This document shows, one piece after another, positions 1-5,735 of a stretch of 5,866 nt of DNA. The position numbers and the translations under genes were made by a program. This stretch comes from Oscillospiraceae bacterium. Its GTDB lineage: Bacteria > Bacillota > Clostridia > Saccharofermentanales > Saccharofermentanaceae. The stretch covers positions 1 through 5,866 of the forward strand of contig CADCQX010000224.1 of the NCBI GenBank assembly GCA_902803695.1, written 5' to 3'. Each line of letters begins with the position of its first letter. Within the stretch, counting starts at the first letter, position 1. The notes beneath the pieces were generated by a model. The model ran no database searches and was not told where the DNA came from. It was given only the letters and a program-made list of their open reading frames with translations.

Positions 1-1
1 A

Positions 2-508
2 ATGTCACTTATCGGACTTTCACTCGTAACCACACTCGTTATCATGGCAGTTACATCTAACGTAGTATTGTCACTCGGTATGGTCGGTGCTCTTTCTATC
101 GTAAGATTCCGTGCAGCCATCAAGGAACCTATGGAGATCGTATTCCTGTTCTGGGCCCTTGCAGTCGGTATCGTAATAGGTGCCGGTATGATCCCTCTCG
201 CTGTAATCGGTTCCGTCATCATCGGTGTGATCCTCGTTATCTTCACACATAAGAAGTTCAGCAGTTCACCATATATCCTTATCGTAAACTGCAAAGACGA
301 GAAGGCAGAGGAAAGTGCTCTCAATATCATCAAGAAATCAGTAAGCAAATATGTAGTTAAGTCCAAGACAGTCGGTGAGAACGGCATCGAAGTAACAGCT
401 GAGATAAGGGTTAAAGATGCAGCTACAAGCTTCGTTAACCGCGTCAACGAGATCAACGGCGTAACCGGTGCAACACTCGTTACTTATAACGGAGACTACA
501 TGTCTTAA
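2..508 (+). CDS. DUF4956 family membrane protein, 5' end missing
   Basis: This is the C-terminal 168 residues of a DUF4956 protein, a polytopic membrane family of unknown biochemical role. The family signature is clear: a hydrophobic run followed by GALSIVRFRAAIKEP (about residues 30-44), then FLFWALAVGIVIGAG and another hydrophobic helix to about residue 82. The remainder (about 88-168) is a soluble beta-alpha-beta-beta-alpha-beta stretch, like a small ferredoxin-fold domain, probably cytoplasmic. Family members normally carry roughly 50-60 more N-terminal residues with extra helices, and the Met at base 2 lies where relatives have an internal residue before SLIGLSLVTT. The frame is open to the window edge, so the true start is probably upstream. 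The stop lies 14 bases before the first CotH gene, which suggests one operon. In related genomes the gene often neighbours a VTC-like polyphosphate polymerase and CotH genes; that is family knowledge, and its function here is not shown. Confidence 0.88.
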   Translation: MSLIGLSLVTTLVIMAVTSNVVLSLGMVGALSIVRFRAAIKEPMEIVFLFWALAVGIVIGAGMIPLAVIGSVIIGVILVIFTHKKFSSSPYILIVNCKDEKAEESALNIIKKSVSKYVVKSKTVGENGIEVTAEIRVKDAATSFVNRVNEINGVTGATLVTYNGDYMS

Positions 509-512
509 TTTC

Positions 513-517
513 GGAGG
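513..517 (+). promoter_or_regulatory. Ribosome binding site of the first CotH gene
   Basis: A perfect GGAGG lies 5 bases before the ATG at 523, within the 14-base gap after the DUF4956 stop codon. It fixes the start of the first CotH gene. It also leaves no room for a separate promoter in the gap, which supports co-transcription. Confidence 0.85.
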
Positions 518-522
518 AAAAC

Positions 523-2454
523 ATGATTGCTAATAAGCACATATCCAAGATCATAATAGCGATCACGGCTGTGGCGGTCATTATCTGTTTTGCTGCTATC
601 GTTTTTTCATCCGAGTTCTCGGTTCTCCTCGGCGGAACCTCCGTCAATATGGAGTATGAAACAAAACTTTTCGATACGGATGAGATCATGGAGGTCAACA
701 TCATCATGGATGAAGATGATTGGAATACCATGCTCTCAAACGCAATGAGTGAAGAATACTATGTCTGTGATGTAGTGATCAACGGTCAAAAGGTCAAGAA
801 CGTAGCGATCCGTCCTAAGGGCAACACCAGCCTTTCCGCGATCGCCATGGATCCTGATTCAGACCGTTACAGTCTTAAACTCGAATTCGACCACTTCGTT
901 GAAGGACAGACATGCTACGGACTTGATAAGCTGATCCTCAATAACAACTATGCGGACGCTACCAACATGAAGGAAGCGATCATCTATGATATGTACCAGT
1001 TTATCGGTGCAGATGCTTCACTTTATAACTACGCCAAGGTTTCCGTTAACGGCGAATACACAGGCGTATATCTCGCACTCGAAGCAGTTGAATCCAGCTT
1101 TATGCTGAGAAACTTCGGAACACAGGACGGCGAACTCTATAAGCCTGACACCATGGAAATGGGCGGCGGAGACGAGTCATCCGATAATGGCGGTTTCTCA
1201 ATGCCGGACATGAGCAACTTCGACTTCACCAAGATGGGTGGAGGATTCGGAGGCGGCAACGGCGGCGGTGGCTTTTCCATGGGTGGAGGCGGCGGTGCCA
1301 ACCTCAACTATATCGATGATGATCTGGACAGCTACTCAACTATCTGGGACAGCGAGATAACAGGCACAAGCAAGAACGATCATAGACGTGTCGTAACAGC
1401 TCTTAAGAATATCAGCGAAGGAAATGACCTCGAGAAGTATCTTGATGTTGATAACATTCTTAAGTATATGGCAGTCCATACCTTTGCAGTCAATATGGAC
1501 AGTCTCTCGGGATCGATGTCACACAACTATTATCTCTATGAGTACAAAGGTCAGCTCAACATCTTCCCTTGGGACTACAACCTGTCATTCGGCGGTATGT
1601 CCATGGGCGGTTCAGGTGATGCTACCAGCATGATAAATGATGCCATCGATACTCCGTTCGCAGGAACACAGTTCTTCGATTCACTTCTGGAGAATGAAGA
1701 ATACCTGGCACGCTATCATGAATATCTTCAGATGCTGGTCGACGAATACGTTGACGGCGGAAGATTTGATGAGACTTATGACAGGATCAGAAGTCAGATC
1801 GATACTCTTGTTGCAACCGATCCGACAGCATTCTACTCAGACGACGAATATCAGATCGCAGCAGATATGCTTTATAAGACGATCAAGCTTCGTGCCGAGA
1901 GTATAGACGGACAGTTGAACGGAACTATCCCGTCAACAGGTGCAGGTCAGAAAAGCGACTCCGCTTCCCTGATCGACGGTTCAGAGATCGATATTGAAGC
2001 AATGGGCCAGTTCAGCATGGGCGGAGGCGGAGATTTCGGAGGCTTCGGCGGAGGAAAGAGCGGAGGAGATTCCAAGCCTGAAACAGGCGACGATACTTCT
2101 TCCGATAGTCAAGTTCAGATGCCGGGTAATTTCGATCCTAACAATGCACCTGATATGGGTGACTTCACACCGGGAGACATGCCTGATATGGGTGACTTTG
2201 ATCCGAACAATATGCCGGCGGATTTTAATCCGGGCGGTGACATGAACTTCCCGTCTTTCGATCAGACATCCGATACGGAGACTGATAAAGAGTCGGATAC
2301 GAGTTCACAGAGATCTTCCCGTCCGACATCGTTCGAACCGGGAATGTCTTCGAACCTTATGACATATGTAAAGAACATAGCGGTCTACGCTATCTGTTTT
2401 GTTGTTTTGTTGATTACGCTTATCGTCCTGAAATTCGTTAAGCGTAAAGATTAA
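523..2454 (+). CDS. CotH kinase family protein, membrane-anchored, with Gly/Met-rich insert and repeat tail
   Basis: This 643-residue protein belongs to the CotH family, atypical protein kinases named after the Bacillus spore-coat kinase that phosphorylates CotB and CotG. An N-terminal membrane helix spans about residues 10-30. The CotH domain follows with RPKGN at 97-101, LILNNNY at 137-143, VNGEYTGVYLALE at 175-187, a probable catalytic Asp326 in VNMD, HNYYLY at 334-339 and the probable metal-binding Asp351 in PWDYN. The Asp assignments rest on the family pattern. Residues 211-258 form a Gly/Met-rich insert absent from the neighbouring paralogue. After the domain come another Gly-rich patch (499-515), 11-residue PDMGDF repeats (533-574), a Ser/Thr/Asp-rich linker, a second membrane helix (about 618-638) and a basic KRKD end. 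Basic residues flank both helices on the terminal side, so the kinase domain should lie outside the cell. It need not be a spore protein, and its substrate is unknown. Confidence 0.92.
   Translation: MIANKHISKIIIAITAVAVIICFAAIVFSSEFSVLLGGTSVNMEYETKLFDTDEIMEVNIIMDEDDWNTMLSNAMSEEYYVCDVVINGQKVKNVAIRPKGNTSLSAIAMDPDSDRYSLKLEFDHFVEGQTCYGLDKLILNNNYADATNMKEAIIYDMYQFIGADASLYNYAKVSVNGEYTGVYLALEAVESSFMLRNFGTQDGELYKPDTMEMGGGDESSDNGGFSMPDMSNFDFTKMGGGFGGGNGGGGFSMGGGGGANLNYIDDDLDSYSTIWDSEITGTSKNDHRRVVTALKNISEGNDLEKYLDVDNILKYMAVHTFAVNMDSLSGSMSHNYYLYEYKGQLNIFPWDYNLSFGGMSMGGSGDATSMINDAIDTPFAGTQFFDSLLENEEYLARYHEYLQMLVDEYVDGGRFDETYDRIRSQIDTLVATDPTAFYSDDEYQIAADMLYKTIKLRAESIDGQLNGTIPSTGAGQKSDSASLIDGSEIDIEAMGQFSMGGGGDFGGFGGGKSGGDSKPETGDDTSSDSQVQMPGNFDPNNAPDMGDFTPGDMPDMGDFDPNNMPADFNPGGDMNFPSFDQTSDTETDKESDTSSQRSSRPTSFEPGMSSNLMTYVKNIAVYAICFVVLLITLIVLKFVKRKD
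1153..1296 (+). repeat. Low-complexity Gly/Met-rich insert inside the first CotH protein
   Basis: This stretch encodes residues 211-258, with runs of three to five glycines separated by Met, Phe, Ser and Asp. The motif FSM occurs twice here (GGFSMPDM and GGFSMGGG) and again at residues 497-499. It sits between the conserved GELYKPD and LNYIDDDL segments. The second CotH protein has a shorter, non-repetitive and Gly-poor sequence at the same place, giving a net difference of 25 residues. It therefore looks like a surface loop that is dispensable for the fold. The role is unknown; flexible linker, adhesion and self-phosphorylation target are all possible. Confidence 0.75.
2119..2244 (+). repeat. 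11-residue Pro/Asp/Met/Gly repeats in the tail of the first CotH protein
   Basis: Residues 543-553 (PDMGDFTPGDM) and 554-564 (PDMGDFDPNNM) are adjacent repeats. Weaker copies lie before them (residues 533-542, with FDPNN) and after them (565-574, PADFNPGGDM). At the DNA level CCTGATATGGGTGACTT is exact at 2149-2165 and 2182-2198, a 33-base period. This suggests recent duplication within the tail. The repeats lie between the kinase domain and the C-terminal membrane helix, so they probably form an extended extracellular stalk. Confidence 0.75.
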
Positions 2455-2463
2455 CCGAATCGG

Positions 2464-2507
2464 GAGATCCTCTGATCTGATCAGGGGATCTCTTGACGGG
2501 TCTTTTT
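2464..2507 (+). terminator. Hairpin between the two CotH genes, possible partial terminator or processing site
   Basis: Bases 2464-2475 pair with 2481-2492 in an uninterrupted 12-bp stem (one G-U pair) with a 5-base loop. A run of five T lies at 2503-2507, eleven bases after the stem. That distance is long for an ordinary intrinsic terminator, where the T run follows directly. The hairpin may therefore terminate only part of the transcripts, or protect or process the mRNA, so that the second CotH gene is made at a different level. The T run ends at the ribosome binding site of the next gene. Confidence 0.5.
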
Positions 2508-2513
2508 AGAGGG
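2508..2513 (+). promoter_or_regulatory. Ribosome binding site of the second CotH gene
   Basis: AGAGGG lies 4 bases before the ATG at 2518. The spacing is on the short side and the match to GGAGG is imperfect, so initiation may be weaker than at the first CotH gene. It is the only purine-rich site near this start. Confidence 0.6.
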
Positions 2514-2517
2514 AATT

Positions 2518-4128
2518 ATGTTGGAGAACAAACATGTAACAAGGCTAATAGTGGTGCTGACTTCAGTATTGGTAATACTAAGTATCGCTGCAATAATCTT
2601 CTCGGATGAGCTCATACTTTACCTTGGCGGAAAGAAGGTCAGTCAGGAATATGAGACCAGACTTTTCGATAAGAGTGAGATCATAAAGGTCAACATCCTT
2701 ATGGATGATGATAAGTGGGATAAGATGCTCAAGAATGCCACGGATGAGATTTATTATTCATGCGATGTGGTAGTTAACGGCCAGATGTTCAAGAACGTCG
2801 GAATCCGTCCAAAGGGCAACTCCAGTCTTTGGGCCATTGATTCCGACAATACGACTGACAGATTCAGTTTTAAACTGGAATTCGACCAATTTGAGGAAGG
2901 ACAGACATGCTTCGGTCTTGATAAGCTGATCCTCAACAATAACTACGGTGATGCCACATGCATGAAGGAAGCGATCATCTATGATATGTTCCAATTCCTT
3001 GGCGCGGATGCATCGCTTTATAACTTCGCCAAAATATCCGTCAACGGGGATTACTGGGGTGTCTATCTGGCTCTCGAGGCAGTTGAAGACAGCTTTATGC
3101 TGAGAAATTACGGAACACAGGACGGTGAGCTTTATAAGCCGGACAGAGCCGATGAATTTCTGGCATTAGATGCCAATGCTCAGGAGATCGCGAGTTTCTT
3201 CAATAATGAAGCCGGCTGTGATCTGAACTATCTTGATGACGAACTTAAGTCATATCATTCCTTATGGGAGTGCGAGATAACCCGTACCTGTAAGCAGGAT
3301 CACAAACGGGTGGTAAAAGCACTGAAAAACATAAGCGAAGGAAATGACCTTGAAAAGTACATGGATATCGATAACCTCATCAAGTACATGTCGGTCCATG
3401 CTTTCGCCATAAACAAAGACAGTTTCTCTTCTGACATGGCACACAACTACTACCTTTACGAGTACAAAGGCAGACTCAACATCCTCCCTTGGGACTACAA
3501 TCTCTCCTTCGGAGGAATGGATACAACGAGTCCTGTACAATCCCTGAATGACCCTATCGAGATGCCTTTCCACGGAACGCACTTTTTCGATAAGCTACTC
3601 GAAAATGAAGACTATCATGCCCGCTACTTTGCATGTCTGCAAAAACTCGTGGACGAGTATTTCGGCGGAGGAAAATTCGACGAAGCATATAACAGGATAA
3701 GAGGCCAGATCGACCAGCTCGTTGCAACGGATCCGACGGCTTTCTACCCGAATTCCCAGTATCTCGAAGCAGCAGATATGCTCTACAGATGCGTATTGAT
3801 CCGTGCAGAGAGCATAAAGGGGCAGCTTAACGGAAGTATCCCTGCGACCACGTCAGGCCAGGCCAGAGATCCAAAGTCCAGAATCGACGCGCCTGACATC
3901 GACTTCACCGTAATGGGACTTCTGGGAGACGGAAACTTCGAAGAAGACCCTGAAGAAATTCCTGAGGAAGAACAGGAATTTGTTCCGAGAAATGAACAGG
4001 AAGCAATCGAATACGAAAAGAAGACCAAGGCGTTGACTTTGAAGAAAAACATAATCACTCTTTCCGTAAGTCTCGGTGTAACGGTTGTCGCTCTAGTAGG
4101 AGTATCGATCCTTAAGAAAAAATACTGA
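2518..4128 (+). CDS. CotH kinase family protein, membrane-anchored, acidic tail; paralogue of the preceding gene
   Basis: This 536-residue protein is clearly a tandem duplicate of the preceding CotH protein; by eye well over half of the residues in the shared region are identical. An N-terminal membrane helix (about 10-30) leads into a CotH domain with RPKGN at 97-101, LILNNNYGDAT near 137-147, VNGDYWGVYLALE, probable catalytic Asp301 (NKD), HNYYLY and probable metal-binding Asp326 (PWDYN). The two Asp residues are 25 apart, as in the first copy, so both proteins look catalytically intact. It lacks the Gly/Met-rich insert and the PDMGDF repeats. Instead it has an acidic linker at about 471-500, rich in Glu, then a membrane helix (about 511-532) ending in KKKY. 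It has more cysteines in the outer region than its partner, including three close together where the insert would be (AGCD, WECE, RTCK). The substrate is unknown; a shared or divided set of surface targets is plausible. Confidence 0.92.
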   Translation: MLENKHVTRLIVVLTSVLVILSIAAIIFSDELILYLGGKKVSQEYETRLFDKSEIIKVNILMDDDKWDKMLKNATDEIYYSCDVVVNGQMFKNVGIRPKGNSSLWAIDSDNTTDRFSFKLEFDQFEEGQTCFGLDKLILNNNYGDATCMKEAIIYDMFQFLGADASLYNFAKISVNGDYWGVYLALEAVEDSFMLRNYGTQDGELYKPDRADEFLALDANAQEIASFFNNEAGCDLNYLDDELKSYHSLWECEITRTCKQDHKRVVKALKNISEGNDLEKYMDIDNLIKYMSVHAFAINKDSFSSDMAHNYYLYEYKGRLNILPWDYNLSFGGMDTTSPVQSLNDPIEMPFHGTHFFDKLLENEDYHARYFACLQKLVDEYFGGGKFDEAYNRIRGQIDQLVATDPTAFYPNSQYLEAADMLYRCVLIRAESIKGQLNGSIPATTSGQARDPKSRIDAPDIDFTVMGLLGDGNFEEDPEEIPEEEQEFVPRNEQEAIEYEKKTKALTLKKNIITLSVSLGVTVVALVGVSILKKKY

Positions 4129-4222
4129 AAACAGTTTCTATTTCAAGTTGATTTTAGGTAGCTGCTACATAATTAGACACATAGCAATTCATAATAATTT
4201 TCCAATTCATTTACCCGCACTC

Positions 4223-4255
4223 AAAGCGCTGTCTCATGCGAGACGGCGCTTTCTC
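4223..4255 (+). terminator. Intrinsic terminator after the second CotH gene
   Basis: Bases 4223-4235 pair with 4240-4252 to give a 13-bp stem with one G-U pair and a four-base loop (ATGC). Three As open the stem and TTTCTCATTTA follows, a modest T-rich tail. It lies 94 bases after the stop of the second CotH gene and about 100 bases before the lipoprotein gene, so it most likely ends the DUF4956-CotH-CotH transcript and isolates the lipoprotein gene. The T tract is weak, so some read-through is possible. Confidence 0.75.
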
Positions 4256-4343
4256 ATTTATGCAACAGTTTTCGAGAAAGCATCGTCAATATGACATAAG
4301 CGATCAAAAGGGATAGAAGATCGCGATTCATATTTTTGTGGAA
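4256..4343 (+). promoter_or_regulatory. Probable promoter and leader region of the lipoprotein gene
   Basis: The lipoprotein gene follows a terminator, so its promoter should lie in this stretch, but no convincing -35/-10 pair is visible. TATGAC at 4290-4295 is the nearest to a -10 box (four of six bases) and lacks a good -35 at the right distance. An inverted repeat, GCGATC at 4300-4305 and GATCGC at 4319-4324, could be an operator or a small leader hairpin. The assignment rests mainly on position. Confidence 0.35.
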
Positions 4344-4350
4344 TAAGGAG
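4344..4350 (+). promoter_or_regulatory. Ribosome binding site that sets the lipoprotein start
   Basis: TAAGGAG lies 6 bases before ATG 4357. A TTG codon at 4336 is in the same frame but lies upstream of this site, has no such site of its own and would add seven residues before the signal peptide. The ATG at 4357 is therefore the start. Confidence 0.85.
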
Positions 4351-4356
4351 ATCAGT

Positions 4357-5553
4357 ATGAAAAAAGCAAAAGCATTAGCAGCCGTTCTGGCTGTCGCACT
4401 TATGTTTTCGGCATGCTCGAAAACAAAGACCCCAAAGACCTCAGTAAGAGCTCAGAAAACAAACACGACAAATGAGACAAGCTACGAGGATCCTGAGGAA
4501 ACGGAAGAATCCGAGGAAAGCAGAAAGGAACCGAATCTTATCGGAAATCCCGATCTGGAAAATCCCGTAGAAGGTTACTTCTACATATCCAAAGATATCG
4601 ACGGGCCTTGGGTAAAAAGTCTCGACGCTTTCTATGGTCTTTTGAACTGGACGGAATATTATCCGATGGTCAGCGGTTCTGAATTGACCGTGGAACTAGG
4701 CGTTAATAATGAAGCTGCTCACGGCAGCAACCTTAAGCTCTATATCTTCGAATACAATGAGGATTACGAGTGGAATACGGATGATGCGTATGCGAAATTC
4801 ACAGGGGATTTCTGCAGAACCGTAAACGGCGATATTTTCTGGTGCCAGACCACCCTTCCTACGAATATGCCTACCGGTATCTATACCTGTGTAGTAGTAC
4901 ATCCGGACGGAACAGTAGACTGCATGTACGACTTTGATCTGGTTGCAACAACAGAAGAAGCCAGGGGCGGCGAAGCAGTCGCAAAACCTGTGATCTATCT
5001 TTACCCTGAAGAGTCAACTGAAGTAAGCGTAAGCATTGATTTCGACGGTAAGATCGACTGCACATATCCTAAGTATGATCCGGAGGAAGGCTGGCGCGTT
5101 ATCGCTGATCCTGACGGACATCTCTATAACATCGGAGACGGAAGAGATTATGATTATCTGTTCTGGGACGGAACGACTTTCAGAGATATCGACTCGTTCA
5201 ATAACGCCATCTGCGTCCGCGGATGCGACACAGCAGAATTCCTTGAAGGATATCTTGAAGCAGCAGGTCTTAACAGCAGCGAGATCGACGACTTTATCTC
5301 ATTCTGGCTCCCTATGATGGAGCAAAACGAATATAACCTCATCTCGTTCCCGACAGAGGAATATGAGGAGATGACTAAGCTTAACGTCTCCCCTGCACCT
5401 GACACGGTTATCCGTGTATATATGGTCTTCGCAGGAGTCGATGAGATGGTGGAAGTTCCTTCCGACAAGCAGCTCGTTTATCCTGAGGCTATCTCACGTG
5501 ACGGTTTCACAGTCGTTGAGTGGGGCGGATCACAGGTCGAATATAACGGCTGA
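4357..5553 (+). CDS. Putative lipoprotein with C-terminal 'YLYP' domain of unknown function
   Basis: This 398-residue protein starts with a classic lipoprotein signal: MKKAK, a hydrophobic core, and the lipobox FSAC with the acylated cysteine at residue 20. After processing it should be tethered to the outer face of the membrane. Residues 21-68 are a Lys/Thr then Glu-rich flexible spacer. Residues about 69-197 look like an all-beta domain (YFYISKDIDGPW, LTVELGV, GIYTCVVVHPDG) that I do not recognise. From about 210 to 398 runs a domain I recall seeing repeatedly in Firmicutes surface proteins without known function. Its landmarks are KPVIYLYP (210-217), TYPKYD, GWRVIADPDG (245-254), YDYLFWDG (265-272), ISFWLPMMEQNEYNLISF (314-331) and PAPDTVIRVYMVF. 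It has no evident enzyme motif. The gene is separated from the CotH operon by a terminator, so it is probably expressed independently, though a shared role at the cell surface is possible. Confidence 0.85.
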   Translation: MKKAKALAAVLAVALMFSACSKTKTPKTSVRAQKTNTTNETSYEDPEETEESEESRKEPNLIGNPDLENPVEGYFYISKDIDGPWVKSLDAFYGLLNWTEYYPMVSGSELTVELGVNNEAAHGSNLKLYIFEYNEDYEWNTDDAYAKFTGDFCRTVNGDIFWCQTTLPTNMPTGIYTCVVVHPDGTVDCMYDFDLVATTEEARGGEAVAKPVIYLYPEESTEVSVSIDFDGKIDCTYPKYDPEEGWRVIADPDGHLYNIGDGRDYDYLFWDGTTFRDIDSFNNAICVRGCDTAEFLEGYLEAAGLNSSEIDDFISFWLPMMEQNEYNLISFPTEEYEEMTKLNVSPAPDTVIRVYMVFAGVDEMVEVPSDKQLVYPEAISRDGFTVVEWGGSQVEYNG

Positions 5554-5576
5554 TATCTTTTTCGAAAATTACAGGC

Positions 5577-5735
5577 GACAAATAAGGGGATGTCTCAAAA
5601 CATAATTTGGATCATAAAAGGCAGTTTCATACTGAAGTTGATCTGCTTTGCCATGAAACACCAGTTAATTTTCCCTGCTGATAGGGAGACAATACTGGAT
5701 TTCAAGTGCACTATAACGAGACCTTCCCTTTTGTC
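5577..5735 (+). repeat. Long imperfect inverted repeat enclosing nested hairpins; candidate structured RNA or small mobile-element remnant
   Basis: Bases 5577-5596 and 5718-5735 are inverted copies: 16 of 18 aligned positions match, with a two-base bulge on the left arm. The 121 bases between them hold further inverted repeats that do not overlap one another. GTTTCAT at 5624-5630 pairs with ATGAAAC at 5653-5659. CCAGT at 5661-5665 pairs with ACTGG at 5694-5698, and enclosed within it TCCCT at 5672-5676 pairs with AGGGA at 5683-5687. Together they would make a branched fold closed by an outer stem. The left arm contains GGGGATGTCTCAAAA, which from memory resembles the ends of some clostridial insertion sequences, so a transposon-derived relic (MITE-like) is an alternative. 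No obvious target-site duplication was seen, and no known RNA family was recognised. Confidence 0.4.

Noticed and set aside
2493..2521. Promoter for the second CotH gene starting from TTGACG at 2493
   Set aside because: A -10 box at the usual 16-18 base distance would fall on the start codon (TTATGT) and match poorly.
3262..3582. Antisense open frame of 106 codons opposite the second CotH gene, and similar antisense frames elsewhere
   Set aside because: They lie opposite strongly conserved coding sequence, have no plausible ribosome binding sites or family features, and are shadows of codon bias.
523..4128. Reading the CotH pair as a spore-coat locus
   Set aside because: No other spore-coat gene is present, both proteins are membrane-anchored, and no sporulation promoter was seen; CotH homologues are common outside spore coats.
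4148..4175. Promoter-like TTGATT and CATAAT and a near-palindrome GTAGCTGCTAC between the second CotH gene and its terminator
   Set aside because: The spacer is only 14 bases, the transcript would run straight into the terminator, and the palindrome has a one-base centre that cannot form an RNA hairpin as such; chance is likely in this AT-rich stretch.
4336..4356. Upstream TTG start extending the lipoprotein by seven residues
   Set aside because: The good ribosome binding site (TAAGGAG) lies inside this extension, and the signal peptide reads naturally from the ATG at 4357.
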